This document shows, in pieces, positions 53,073-61,457 of a stretch of DNA of 64,000 bases. The DNA is from Paenibacillus agilis (lineage in GTDB: Bacteria; Bacillota; Bacilli; Paenibacillales; Paenibacillaceae). The stretch covers positions 47,183 through 111,182 of the forward strand of contig NZ_VNJK01000007.1 of the NCBI RefSeq assembly GCF_007786455.1, in the 5' to 3' direction. The translations under genes were made by a program, and so were the position numbers. Each line of letters starts with the position of its first letter. Position 1 is the first letter of the stretch. The notes beneath the pieces are model-generated. The model made no database searches and was not told the DNA's origin. It saw nothing but the letters and a program-made list of their open reading frames with translations.

Positions 53073-53096
53073 AAAAAAGAGGCCTAAAATGGCCTC
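53073..53096 (-). terminator. Terminator of tubY
   Basis: GAGGCC and GGCCTC pair around six bases; on the minus strand a run of six T follows. Confidence 0.85.
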
Positions 53097-53739
53097 AATC
53101 TAGCTCACATTCGTGTTTATAACGCTCTGGATAGTGCTGTAGAATATATTCCTCGATAAAAATGTCTCTTTTCACTGAATCTTCTTGCTTTGAAAAGAAA
53201 CCTACCTTTATCATTCGGTCACCTGCAGGTAGTTCCCCCCATTTCTGTAATGCTTCGATTCTTAATTTAGACCGGACTCTGCTTCTTGTTATTTCATCAG
53301 TTACTTCTTGTTGTCTTCTTGAAAGAAGCAAAGCTCTATTAGCGTCCTGCATTTCAGCTAGTTTTTGTTCAAGCAGCGCATTCATACCTTGTTGCATTTC
53401 ATTTTGGAACTTCTCACTGAAACGATCAGATAATTCAATAGATACACCTGTGGAATCCTTATTATAATCCTCAGGAAAGGGCCTTGTTTCAACAGCACCT
53501 CTAGCTATTTCATCAAATATAACGTTCATTAACCACTTTTCATTTCGTCTTTTTACTATATACTCACCTATGTTTAGATCAAGTTGTGTGAAAATTCGAT
53601 TTTTCGTTGCCTCTGACCTGTTTACATAATGAATGTTATGCAATTCAAGAGTGTTAAACCATTCTGTGACAGTAGATAGATGCTTCCCTAGTTTCTTTGA
53701 AAATTCTCCTACTTGCCAAAATTGTTCCTCATCCATCAT
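53095..53739 (-). CDS. tubY: TubY-like MerR-type DNA-binding coiled-coil protein
   Basis: The first 75 residues form a winged-helix/MerR-like region (FWQVGEFSKKLGKHLSTVTEWF), followed by a coiled coil (SEKFQNEMQQGMNALLEQKL) and a basic C-terminal part. TubY proteins of TubZ-type plasmids and phages have this form and modulate TubZ filaments and transcription. GAGGAG lies five bases before the ATG at 53739. It is divergent from tubR and flanked on both sides by repeats. Confidence 0.65.
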   Translation of the reverse strand: MMDEEQFWQVGEFSKKLGKHLSTVTEWFNTLELHNIHYVNRSEATKNRIFTQLDLNIGEYIVKRRNEKWLMNVIFDEIARGAVETRPFPEDYNKDSTGVSIELSDRFSEKFQNEMQQGMNALLEQKLAEMQDANRALLLSRRQQEVTDEITRSRVRSKLRIEALQKWGELPAGDRMIKVGFFSKQEDSVKRDIFIEEYILQHYPERYKHECELD

Positions 53740-53990
53740 CAAAACTCCTCACTCCTATTAAATGCCTATTCACTATGCTATTCCTATTCTACCATACCTA
53801 TTCTTCCCCTACTACCTACTCTATGCCTATTATAGAAATTGGAATTAATGAGTCTTTTATACTTTATATCGCTATAGTAGCACTATTCACTAGTCTACCC
53901 CTATTAAATAAATCTATCCTATCCCTATTGTCTATTCTAGCACTACCGTAGATTTATATTGATATTTGCTTCTATTCATGTTATATTATT
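53740..53990. repeat. Intergenic CCTATT repeat region (candidate tubC)
   Basis: CCTATT occurs at 53753, 53764, 53782, 53796, 53825, 53899 and 53923, and related CTACT/CTATG units fill the gaps. In TubRZ plasmids the centromere tubC lies at the tubR promoter and is made of direct repeats. These frames translate to repetitive peptides and are not genes. Confidence 0.55.
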
Positions 53991-54023
53991 AATATAATGT
54001 GTTACCGTAACACATTATAACAC
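53958..54023 (+). promoter_or_regulatory. tubR promoter with TGTGTTAC operator
   Basis: TTGATA (53958-53963), a 17-base spacer and TATATT (53981-53986) form a good sigma-A promoter. Immediately downstream, TGTGTTAC-C-GTAACACA (53997-54013) is a palindrome, and TATAACACA follows (54015-54023). This places an operator of the 10-bp repeat type at the start of the transcript, consistent with autoregulation. Confidence 0.65.
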
Positions 54024-54050
54024 ATCAATTGCATCAAGGAGGGTTGCTAA

Positions 54051-54416
54051 ATGAACTTTGATAGAAGTACAGCAATTAGCCTTGAGGATATATGTAGGAG
54101 AAATCTCAAAGGCACTGTACTAGATATTTTTTATATCATTATGCTAAACAATAATATTTCAAAAAAAGAGATTATTCAGCACTTCTTAAACTATGACACT
54201 GATACAACAGCAAAGGCTACCAAATACAGGCTTCTTGTTGATGTTGGCATAGCCAAGCTTGAAGGGGCCATGCTGATTGAATGCTGGAGAGAAGGTAAGA
54301 ATCACCCATATACACTAACCGCATATGGACATGAAGCAAAAGAAATCATGAGAAATCTATTTGAAGAAGATTCATCTATGTGCTATGGCAGCAAAGTTAT
54401 GGTTCATGCAACTTAA
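54051..54416 (+). CDS. tubR: TubR-like DNA-binding partition adaptor
   Basis: The 121-residue protein has a winged helix (KKEIIQHFLNYDTDTTAKATKYRLLVD, then a TLTAYGHEAKEIM wing) like the ArsR-like TubR of TubRZ plasmids. It is directly before a tubZ-type gene and follows an AAGGAGG site. TubR binds the centromere and links it to TubZ filaments. Only part of a second copy is present downstream. Confidence 0.7.
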   Translation: MNFDRSTAISLEDICRRNLKGTVLDIFYIIMLNNNISKKEIIQHFLNYDTDTTAKATKYRLLVDVGIAKLEGAMLIECWREGKNHPYTLTAYGHEAKEIMRNLFEEDSSMCYGSKVMVHAT

Positions 54417-54434
54417 TCCAATGGAGGGATTTCA

Positions 54435-54941
54435 GTGGTTCAATTAATAGACGGCGTTTGGACTCTAGAAGGGTTTGTTGAACAAAAAAATGCGGAACTT
54501 GGGCTACTTACTGGCTATATTGGTATTGGTCAAGTTGGGTCTAAAATGGTTGATGCCATTGCCGGTAAGATGAACAAAGCTGGTAATACGATGAATCCTA
54601 TTATGATTATTAATTCCAATGATAGAGATATGACTTCATTAGAAAACGTTCCGAAAATGTTTCAGTTCGTCCTGGAAGGATATGAAAAAGGAATAGATAA
54701 ACAATCCATTATTGCAAATGGTGCTCATATCTTTAATGCAATCTCTGAAAATATAGCTCACTGTAACAAGATTTATGTAGTTTGCTCTCTTGGTGGCGGT
54801 ACAGGAATGGGTACTCATAATGTTTTAATTGATGCCATAACGGATTGTATGGGTATACCTTTTACCAAGTCTAAACTGCATGTTGATGTTCGAGTATCCA
54901 TGCTAGAAGAGGCAATATTTATAATTACCCTTATGCGCTGA
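54435..54941 (+). pseudogene. Truncated tubZ fused to a tubR remnant
   Basis: A GTG start after GGAGG gives 168 residues. The first 142 follow TubZ closely (WTLEG, GIGQVGSKMVDAIAG, then a T-loop GGGTGMG at 120-126 where TubZ has GGGTGTG). From about residue 143 the sequence instead follows TubR (KSKLHVDVRVSMLEEA), then a frameshift closes it. It lacks most of the GTPase fold and cannot polymerise normally. It is the first half of a decayed tandem duplication. Confidence 0.75.
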
Positions 54942-55036
54942 CTACATTTGGACATGAAGCAAACGAGGTCATCAAAGATCTATACAAAGATTTATCTAAA
55001 TCCTATGGCAGCAAAGTTATGCTTCATGCAACTTAA
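54863..55036 (+). pseudogene. 3' fragment of a second tubR
   Basis: Nucleotides 54863-55036 match the end of tubR. A changed frame reads YPYALTTFGHEANEVI and ends GSKVMLHAT, compared with HPYTLTAYGHEAKEIM and GSKVMVHAT in the intact gene. A short deletion near 54915 causes the frame change. It lies directly before tubZ and supplies its upstream region. Confidence 0.75.
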
Positions 55037-55055
55037 TATATTTGGAGGGATTTTA

Positions 55056-56387
55056 ATGACTAATAAGATAGATGGCGTTTGGACTTTAGAAGGTATTGTT
55101 GAACAAAAAAATGCGGAACTTGGGCTACTTAATGGATACGTTGGGATTGGTCAAGGTGGGTCTAAAATGGTTGATGCCATTGCTGGTATTAAGAATAAAG
55201 CTGGTAATCCAATGTATCCAGTAATGATTGTTAATTCAAATGTTGGTGATATGACTTCATTAAAAAACATTCCAAAGAGACTTCAATTTGCCCTAAAAGG
55301 CTATGACAAAGGAGTAGGTAAAGACCCGGCCGTTGGCAAGCAAGCATTTCAAGAAAATGGCGCTCCCATCTTCAATGCGATAATTGAAAATATGGGACAT
55401 TGTAATATGATTTATGTTGTTTGCTCTCTTGGTGGAGGTACAGGAACTGGTGCTCTTAATGTACTAGTCAATGCAATTTCAGATCATCTTGGTGTTCCTG
55501 TCTCTGTAATTTGTTCAATGCCTAGACCAAATAAAATTGAGAGCCATAATGCTTATAATGCATTAGCAGAGCTTGCTCCAAAACTAAGAGAACTAAGAGA
55601 AGATGATGAAGGGCGTACATATCGTGCTCTCGAATCTCTTGTACTATTAGATAACGAAAAAATTATTCTTGAACACACAAATAATCCAGAAGTTACTGGT
55701 CTTACATGGGACTTTTACTCAAACTATAAATTTGCAAGTATCACACATGAATGGAATGTACTAAGCACACTTGAAAGTCAATATACTGTAGATGCTGCTG
55801 ACCTCTCTAACCATATAATTACTGGCGGAGGACTTATTACTTACGGTAAAAAGCGTATTAATTTAGATGAGGTAAGGAATAAAGAAGATCTAATCTCAGA
55901 AATTATTACTACATACAAGGAAAATAATGTACTTGCTAACGGATTCGACTATGAAAATGATATGCGTGCTATGGCAATGGTCGTTGTCATTCCTCGTGAA
56001 CGAGAGAATGTGTTGAACCAGGATACACTTGAAATAATTCGTACTCGTATTATGGAAGAGCTGCCTAACATTAATTTCTACCCTGGCTTTGTAACATGGG
56101 GAAGCAAACGAAATGCCGTAGTTTATACAATGGCAAGATTAGAAGGGTTGCCGGAAAGAGCAAAAAATCTTCGTCAAGAAGTTGAAGAGCTTACAAAACG
56201 AGAAGAAGAGAGTAGACAACGGACATCCGGCTTTGATATGGGTGCCATAATCGAATCTAGTTCCCGTACTACCACTCGTAGAGCTACTGGTGGAAATCCA
56301 TTTTTAACAGCAGCTTCAAAGCCTGCTAATACTATTACTACAAACCCATCAATTAATAAGCCAAAAACGAATCCATTTGAAGTATAA
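55056..56387 (+). CDS. tubZ: TubZ-like tubulin/FtsZ GTPase
   Basis: The start is the ATG at 55056 after GGAGG, not the earlier in-frame ATG. The 443-residue protein has the tubulin signature GGGTGTG at 126-132 (preceded by LCSLG), an N-terminal GIGQGGSKMVDA loop, and a Lys/Asn/Pro-rich C-terminal tail (NPFEV end). TubZ forms treadmilling filaments that move plasmid DNA through TubR and tubC, and in pXO1/pBtoxis-like plasmids it is linked to replication. It is the only complete copy here. Confidence 0.9.
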   Translation: MTNKIDGVWTLEGIVEQKNAELGLLNGYVGIGQGGSKMVDAIAGIKNKAGNPMYPVMIVNSNVGDMTSLKNIPKRLQFALKGYDKGVGKDPAVGKQAFQENGAPIFNAIIENMGHCNMIYVVCSLGGGTGTGALNVLVNAISDHLGVPVSVICSMPRPNKIESHNAYNALAELAPKLRELREDDEGRTYRALESLVLLDNEKIILEHTNNPEVTGLTWDFYSNYKFASITHEWNVLSTLESQYTVDAADLSNHIITGGGLITYGKKRINLDEVRNKEDLISEIITTYKENNVLANGFDYENDMRAMAMVVVIPRERENVLNQDTLEIIRTRIMEELPNINFYPGFVTWGSKRNAVVYTMARLEGLPERAKNLRQEVEELTKREEESRQRTSGFDMGAIIESSSRTTTRRATGGNPFLTAASKPANTITTNPSINKPKTNPFEV

Positions 56388-56396
56388 CCCAATTTT

Positions 56397-56428
56397 GCTC
56401 TATTAGTTCTTACTAATAGGGCTTTTTT
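56397..56428 (+). terminator. Terminator of tubRZ
   Basis: GCTCTATTAGT and ACTAATAGGGC pair around four bases and a run of six T follows. Confidence 0.85.
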
Positions 56429-56479
56429 GTTTAAATACAAGCATTTCGGGAATAATAATAGTAAGAAGGGAGGGTTTGA

Positions 56480-57016
56480 ATGTCAGATCTTCGATACTTG
56501 ATGCATTCTATCTTTTGGTGCAGTGAAAGCATTTATAATTGCGAAGAATTGGCCAATTTTTTAATTCGTAATGGAGTTGCTGGTCAATACGCTGAAATTT
56601 CAAAAATCCCTTCAACGCAGAGGTATTGCGTAGGAAAGCCCATGATCTTTACCTTGATTTACGATACCTGGCGTCTATTGGCTAAGCACCGAGCTGTATG
56701 CCTTGAACTCAGACATAACAACTTCTATATTCATCCCATTATCTATCCTCATTTGCTCATCAATTTCTTTCACTCAAAATCGATTCTAAGCAGCTCAACA
56801 CCAACTATGCACGCTGCAGCTGTAGGGAAGCAACTAAGATTCAACATCTGGGAGGGTAACAATGCACCTACTAGCATGCACAACTGGACTGGTACTGTAC
56901 TTTCTAAGGTAAAACGTTCTAACAATCCAATAGAATACATCATAAGAAGAGAACATGACGATGAAATCATTAAGCTTACTAGAGACTACTTACTTCCGAT
57001 ACAAAAAAAACTATGA
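56480..57016 (+). CDS. Hypothetical protein, 178 aa
   Basis: GGGAGGG precedes the ATG. A basic, aromatic-rich soluble protein (LELRHNNFYIHPIIYP) with no recognised domain. It lies between tubZ and the DnaA-box region, so a replication-related role is possible but not shown. Confidence 0.6.
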   Translation: MSDLRYLMHSIFWCSESIYNCEELANFLIRNGVAGQYAEISKIPSTQRYCVGKPMIFTLIYDTWRLLAKHRAVCLELRHNNFYIHPIIYPHLLINFFHSKSILSSSTPTMHAAAVGKQLRFNIWEGNNAPTSMHNWTGTVLSKVKRSNNPIEYIIRREHDDEIIKLTRDYLLPIQKKL

Positions 57017-57370
57017 AATAAGAGATTCTTAGAGTATAGCGCCTCAATAGTGCAATTAAGCTACTGTATACCGGGGGGACTCCCAATTAAACATCATCAA
57101 ACTGTGGATATCTTTATTCTTCAATCAAAGGTTATCCACACCCCGTGTAAAAAGGTAACAACGCTACGCGTTCTATATAAATATTGATATTAAACATATC
57201 TCCCCACGCCCACCCCTGCATTATGTGGCTGCTGGATTTAATATTTATAAGGAATTTTTGCACTAATCGCTTGACATCGATCGGGTTGGGGGGATAATCG
57301 GGATTGCGGCAGCCACAGCCCCCCTTTAATATAAAACGATATATATGCAAAATCGTCTTACATCAAAGAA
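57017..57370. other. Candidate replication origin with DnaA boxes
   Basis: TTATCCACA at 57132-57140 is a perfect DnaA box, and TGTGGATAT at 57103-57111 matches eight of nine bases on the other strand. The stretch around 57175-57255 is AT-rich (ATATAAATATTGATATT). No initiator gene is seen nearby. The DnaA boxes suggest that host DnaA takes part in starting replication. Confidence 0.6.
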
Positions 57371-57865
57371 GAGCTGATGGATTATCGGTCTGCCGTCACG
57401 CATAGGGGAACGGCTCCCTCAGGCTCCTAACTAAAGGAGCGTCCATTGGTAGTAGGTCTACCAAAGCTGTTGTTACAACGTGTCCAGGTCGTGCTTTACC
57501 ACGTATAGTCTCATCACTAACTACAACAGCCAGCCTACGCCGAAGCGTACACGGACGGGTCATACATCATCCTATCACGGCGCAGCGTGTAGGAATGAGT
57601 ATATTGGTCGTTGGAGTCACAACGCCAATTCTGGAATGCCTTGTGGGCTTATGAACACAAATAGACTTTTACCCATTTAACGGAGGACACCCGCAGCTCT
57701 TCTTCCCCGGACGTTGTGTCCTGACTTATTAGCCCGCCGGGGAGGGTACTTCGCGGGGGGTGGGACGACTGGAACCATCACCATCAACGGCAATAAATTG
57801 CCGAGTTTGTTTATAGTCGTTTTGGGTGGCATTGAGCGCCCAATATTCAGCTGTAAAGCTTTCTT
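57371..57865. ncRNA. Large structured non-coding region
   Basis: Several local stems are visible: GCTCCT/AGGAGC near 57428-57443, TTGGTAG/CTACCAA near 57446-57464, GCTGTTGT/ACAACAGC enclosing further stems near 57466-57531, and AGGACAC/GTGTCCT near 57684-57721. Short frames here have no binding sites and no protein character. It may be one large RNA. Confidence 0.5.
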
Positions 57866-58108
57866 TCATTTCGCACCTATGTATTTAATCCGAACATATA
57901 ATCCAACAGTCATATGGCATGTAGTGCAGAAGGGCAAAGGTTCAACCTGCAGCTGCATCTTTTCTGTGCGAATATGACCATTAGGACAAGCGTATTTATA
58001 GTAATGAATGCGTTTAGGCTTACTCTTCTTTTGCTTAGGTTTCTTTGACTTCCGACGTTTCTCAATAAACATTGATGTTCCAGCAGAGCCCTTGTGATAT
58101 CTGGGCAT
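57866..58108 (-). CDS. Small zinc-ribbon protein, 80 aa
   Basis: GGAGGTG lies before the ATG at 58108, so the longer frame to 58264 is not favoured. The product starts MPRYHKGSAG, has a very Lys-rich middle, and carries CPNGH and CTTCHM in its second half, a probable zinc ribbon. Role unknown; nucleic acid binding is likely. Confidence 0.6.
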   Translation of the reverse strand: MPRYHKGSAGTSMFIEKRRKSKKPKQKKSKPKRIHYYKYACPNGHIRTEKMQLQVEPLPFCTTCHMTVGLYVRIKYIGAK

Positions 58109-58448
58109 AACCAGCACACCTCCATTAAAAGAAAATTTGTCTTGAAGGAAAAAAGGCAATAAGAAACTAAGCCCTCGGACACTACTTTTTTGAAAAAATC
58201 GAGATTTCAAAAAAGTTTCCGGAGCAATTGGCGTATTCTTTTCTGATCCTTTTTTACTAGACAAGTGTAAAATACTAGAATCCTAAAAAAGACAATAGGA
58301 AATTAGGCCCTCATAACCTCGTCTTCAAAAAAATTGAAAATAGGGAGGGTTAGAACAGTAAATCCTATTCACTTAGATGGGCTCAAAGCCTATGTACACT
58401 GGTACTAGTAGCCTTAATCCCTTGTAAGCTACATTCAAACAACTAAAA
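58109..58448. repeat. Two diverged copies of a GC-poor repeat
   Basis: The stretch from 58150 to 58205 and the stretch from 58288 to 58340 share AAxAAACTAxGCCCTC and a following TTTTTTxAAAAAAT core. The first contains a 12-bp inverted pair ACTTTTTTGAAA/TTTCAAAAAAGT (58186-58217). No gene is seen. This may be a regulatory leader of the zinc-ribbon gene. Confidence 0.4.
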
Positions 58449-58493
58449 GAGCCCTGATTCCGTCCGATCTTAACGTCGGTGGAATCAGGGCTC
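58449..58493. terminator. Strong hairpin
   Basis: GAGCCCTGATTCC and GGAATCAGGGCTC form a 13-bp perfect stem with a further inner GTCCGA/TCGGTG-like stem. A short T run follows on the minus strand. Confidence 0.7.
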
Positions 58494-58545
58494 ACGAATG
58501 TCAGTAATATGACCTATGAAACTACTCCTAATTTCATTAGAAAGC

Positions 58546-58721
58546 TTGATACTAAGGCTTTCAATATGATAGAATAAGCTTAACAAGTTGTTGAAAACAA
58601 CAACAAATAAACCTATTTTGTTTAGGAGAGTCATCGTGTAGCGCCTGTTTCGTCGATGGAAGTGATCGAACGGAGCAGCTGAGGGTCGCCAAACCCTTGC
58701 CGCTGAAACGGTGGCTTTTTT
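58546..58721 (+). ncRNA. Candidate small RNA with own promoter and terminator
   Basis: TTGATA (58546-58551), 18 bases and TAGAAT (58570-58575) form a sigma-A promoter. The transcript would contain GTTGTT/AACAAC (58587-58601) near its 5' end, a GGGT/ACCC hairpin and a GCCGC/GTGGC terminator stem (58699-58715) followed by six T (58716-58721). No open frame with a binding site lies inside. Length about 140 bases. It may act in trans or as an attenuator before the SprT gene. Confidence 0.55.
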
Positions 58722-58991
58722 CATTTGTCCGAAGAAAAGGATGTCTATCGATAAAAAGATATCATCCTTTAGATCTAACTATATCATAATACGAGTTTCA
58801 AGAGAAGTCGAATTTTGCATATTGCTGGGAAGTTATCAACAATAACAAAAATAATTTACCATTTTTCATGTCAATCTCTCATAAATACCTGTAGATAACC
58901 TGTAAATGATGTTTTTCAATGCTATAAAATTGAATGTTTACATTCAAAAATGATAGAATATTAGTATCTCTTACTGAGGAGCCTATTACAT
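58722..58991 (+). promoter_or_regulatory. SprT-like gene promoter region
   Basis: TTGAAT (58930-58935), 18 bases and TAGAAT (58954-58959) precede the gene. TTGAATGT and ACATTCAA form an inverted repeat over the -35 region (58930-58947), a possible operator. The stretch before it is AT-rich without a gene. Confidence 0.5.
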
Positions 58992-59654
58992 ATGATTACG
59001 ATCGAGAGAGTTACCGAGGAGCTGCACGCTGCCTTTCGTTGTTTGAATAAAGAGTTTTTCAATACTGCGCTGCCGGAACCGGCTATAACGATTCAATCAG
59101 GTGGTAAACGCTTGACGATGGGCTGGTGCACCACAAAACCTATTTGGCGTGATAATGATGCAAAGATCAAGATGTACGAGATTAATATTGCTGCAGAGTA
59201 CCTTAATATCGAGTTCTATGAAACGATGGACACGATGCTTCATGAAATGGTCCACCTCTATAATCTCGTAAACAATGTGAAAGATGTTTCTCGAGGCGGC
59301 CAATATCATAACAAACGTTTTCGTGATGAGTGTTTACGACGAGGTTTCTACTATGAGTCGAATAAGCCAGATAAGCGCCTGGGTTGGTCATTCGCTAAAA
59401 TCACAGAAGAGACAAAGCGGATTATCGATGGATTTGATATTGATAGAGAGGTATTTGTTATAGCACGGAATACGTTTGGTAACATGCAACGGACTCCAGA
59501 AGATGAAGATGAATCTCCTGTAAAACAAAAGAGTCATATACGAAAATACGTTTGTTCGTTATGTGGTATTTCCGTACGAGCCTCAAAGGAAGTAAATATT
59601 CGCTGTGATGACTGTGATGAGAAGATGGTCGTTGAAGACTCCGAAGATGAATGA
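58992..59654 (+). CDS. SprT-like zinc metalloprotease
   Basis: The 220-residue protein has the HExxH motif HEMVH at 84-88 and a further His (H106) that would complete the zinc site, as in SprT/Spartan-like proteins. A C-terminal four-Cys zinc ribbon (CSLCG near 189, then CDDC near 206) matches the SprT family. SprT-like proteases degrade proteins crosslinked to DNA. This one may process the relaxase or other DNA-bound proteins after transfer. Confidence 0.8.
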   Translation: MITIERVTEELHAAFRCLNKEFFNTALPEPAITIQSGGKRLTMGWCTTKPIWRDNDAKIKMYEINIAAEYLNIEFYETMDTMLHEMVHLYNLVNNVKDVSRGGQYHNKRFRDECLRRGFYYESNKPDKRLGWSFAKITEETKRIIDGFDIDREVFVIARNTFGNMQRTPEDEDESPVKQKSHIRKYVCSLCGISVRASKEVNIRCDDCDEKMVVEDSEDE

Positions 59655-59762
59655 AGCACTTGATGTTAGAATCTTTTAGAGGCAAAATCCCCCCCCTTGT
59701 TTAAAGCTTCGTTAAACAGAGAAAGCTAGTATAAACAAAAGACAAGGAGACGGGTTCCTATT

Positions 59763-60113
59763 TTGTGGACTAAAGAAGAAGTAATTATTAGCTTGCTTAA
59801 TGATGAAATGCCAAAGAGGAAAATGGCTGAGTTCTTACAGTTAGTTAAACCTTGGAATAAGTATAAACGCGAAGAATTTGCGGAGCTTGTAGCCTATGAA
59901 GCAAGCGTTAATATTGAGCTTTCGAATCAACTTGATGAACACCGGCTCCAGTTTAACGCTAGGGAAGAATTATGGGATTTGTATCTCACTGAGCAAAATA
60001 CAAATCCACCCGTATTGACCAGAAAAGATTGGGTGACGCTCCTACGAGAGTACAAAGAAGCTAATCCCGTTCGCAAAAAATACTTGGGTCTATTACCAAG
60101 GCCGCATGAATAA
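59763..60113 (+). CDS. Hypothetical protein, 116 aa
   Basis: A TTG start after AGGAG. Helical, charged product (VIISLLNDEMPKRKMAEFL). It follows the SprT-like gene with 108 bases between and shares direction. No family recognised. Confidence 0.55.
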   Translation: MWTKEEVIISLLNDEMPKRKMAEFLQLVKPWNKYKREEFAELVAYEASVNIELSNQLDEHRLQFNAREELWDLYLTEQNTNPPVLTRKDWVTLLREYKEANPVRKKYLGLLPRPHE

Positions 60114-60124
60114 TCATGCGGCCT
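60099..60124. terminator. Bidirectional terminator
   Basis: AGGCCGCATGA and TCATGCGGCCT form an 11-bp perfect stem with a four-base loop, between convergent genes. The stem begins inside the end of the 116-aa frame. Confidence 0.85.
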
Positions 60125-60129
60125 TTGCT

Positions 60130-61095
60130 TTAAATAGAGTATACACGACATAATTTCTCGATCGATGGATACTGATATATCCTTTCAATGAGAGGCGCAT
60201 TGTCATACGTCAGGATGATATCAGCGCCAGGCGTTCCGGAATGAAGAGAATCCAGGAGAAGCTGCAGCCTATAATGCTCAGACTCATCATAATAATGCCG
60301 GTATAAGCTTTTTCCTTTCGCCACATACGGCGGATCGATGAAGATTGTTGTTGTTGGCCGCCAATATTCCTCTTCGATTAATTCGCATGCATCCTGGTTC
60401 AGGATCTCATATCGATCGGCCAGATGGTGTATCGTTTCAATTCTGCTGCAGAGTTGTTCTGGATTCCATCTGGAAAGCAGCTCCTCCTTTGCCCCGTGTC
60501 TTCCACCTAGCGGATTTGCGTAATAGATACCCGAAAATGCCAATCGGTTCACAAGCAAGGTAATCCAGGCCGCCTCTATTAGCGTACAGCCCACATAATC
60601 TGCTTTTACTACTTGCTGAGCGTCAAAATACATTCGGTGGGTTGGCTTGCAGCTGCGTATTCGCTTTACCAGCTCCTCAGGCATATGCTTGATAACCCAA
60701 AACAGAGCATAAATCCCAACATCTTTATCATTCAAAATGAGCTTATCAATTACGCCAGCCTCTAGTAATGCTAATTCGGCACTGCCGCCGCCGGTATATG
60801 GGCTTACTAGCGTCTTATACTTCCCCTCCTGCAGCTTATGATACAGTACGGGAATAAACTTACTTTTCCCGCCAGGATACCGCAATGGGGAAAGCTGTTT
60901 TTTTAGCTTGATAGGTACGCTGGGAACCGGCGTGACTGCTTGTCCCTTTTCTTCAAGAATTAATGTGAATCGGTGATGCTGTGTTCCACTGTAATACGTA
61001 AATCCATCACAATGATCACACCAAAACCCTTCATCACTATGATCAATCGTTTCTAGTAGCGGATAATACTCCTCGCAAAACTGACAAATCAACAA
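60130..61095 (-). CDS. dam: D12-class N6-adenine DNA methyltransferase with zinc ribbon
   Basis: The catalytic part has RYPGGKSKF (73-81), the SAM-binding YTGGGS (100-105) and the catalytic DPPY at 254-257. This is the Dam/M.DpnII order. The N-terminal 35 residues hold a CQFC/CDHC zinc ribbon, an unusual addition. It should methylate adenine in a short palindrome. No matching restriction gene is nearby, so an orphan methylase for replication control or protection is likely. Confidence 0.85.
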   Translation of the reverse strand: MLICQFCEEYYPLLETIDHSDEGFWCDHCDGFTYYSGTQHHRFTLILEEKGQAVTPVPSVPIKLKKQLSPLRYPGGKSKFIPVLYHKLQEGKYKTLVSPYTGGGSAELALLEAGVIDKLILNDKDVGIYALFWVIKHMPEELVKRIRSCKPTHRMYFDAQQVVKADYVGCTLIEAAWITLLVNRLAFSGIYYANPLGGRHGAKEELLSRWNPEQLCSRIETIHHLADRYEILNQDACELIEEEYWRPTTTIFIDPPYVAKGKSLYRHYYDESEHYRLQLLLDSLHSGTPGADIILTYDNAPLIERIYQYPSIEKLCRVYSI

Positions 61096-61097
61096 TT

Positions 61098-61457
61098 TTA
61101 CTGTGCTCTCCTTCTTTTTATTGGCATTCTCTTTTTAGGCCTAGCTTTTACGATAAGCGATTCAAATGAAAGGATCTCTGTCGGAGATAGCTTATTTATC
61201 AAATCCTTAATGTTATTAGTAACTAGCGAACATAAATGCTCACCATCACTCCATTTACATTCAAATACAGGCTTTTTTAGATTGACGCAGCCTAATAGAT
61301 TTTCATTTTTCGTACGCGCTGCAGCTGAACGATAACCTTTGAACGCATCATCTTGAGTAAAATCGATAATTACGCATGTATCGTTAATGAAGTATATCCC
61401 AAGCAAGTAATTCTGGTGTGCCTTCGTTAATAATTTTGCGACCTGTTCTTTATTCAT
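61098..61457 (-). CDS. Hypothetical protein, 119 aa
   Basis: GGAGG lies eight bases before the ATG at 61457. The product is mixed, with a basic C-terminal end (RPKKRMPIKRRRA). It overlaps the sigma-like gene by eight bases and is probably coupled. No family recognised. Confidence 0.55.
   Translation of the reverse strand: MNKEQVAKLLTKAHQNYLLGIYFINDTCVIIDFTQDDAFKGYRSAAARTKNENLLGCVNLKKPVFECKWSDGEHLCSLVTNNIKDLINKLSPTEILSFESLIVKARPKKRMPIKRRRAQ

Noticed and set aside
53697..53951. 84-aa plus-strand ORF
   Set aside because: It translates the CCTATT repeat region and overlaps tubY on the other strand.
54948..55055. Upstream extension of tubZ to 54948
   Set aside because: The extra residues are the tubR remnant read in frame; GGAGG lies directly before the ATG at 55056.
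57132..57350. 72-aa minus-strand ORF over the DnaA-box region
   Set aside because: No binding site, low-complexity Cys/Asn peptide, and overlap with origin-like sequence.
57480..57977. Two plus-strand ORFs (66 and 87 aa) in the structured region
   Set aside because: No binding sites and unnatural Ser/Arg/His content; the sequence is better explained by RNA stems.
58485..58724. 79-aa minus-strand ORF
   Set aside because: It overlaps the candidate small RNA and its terminator and lacks a binding site.
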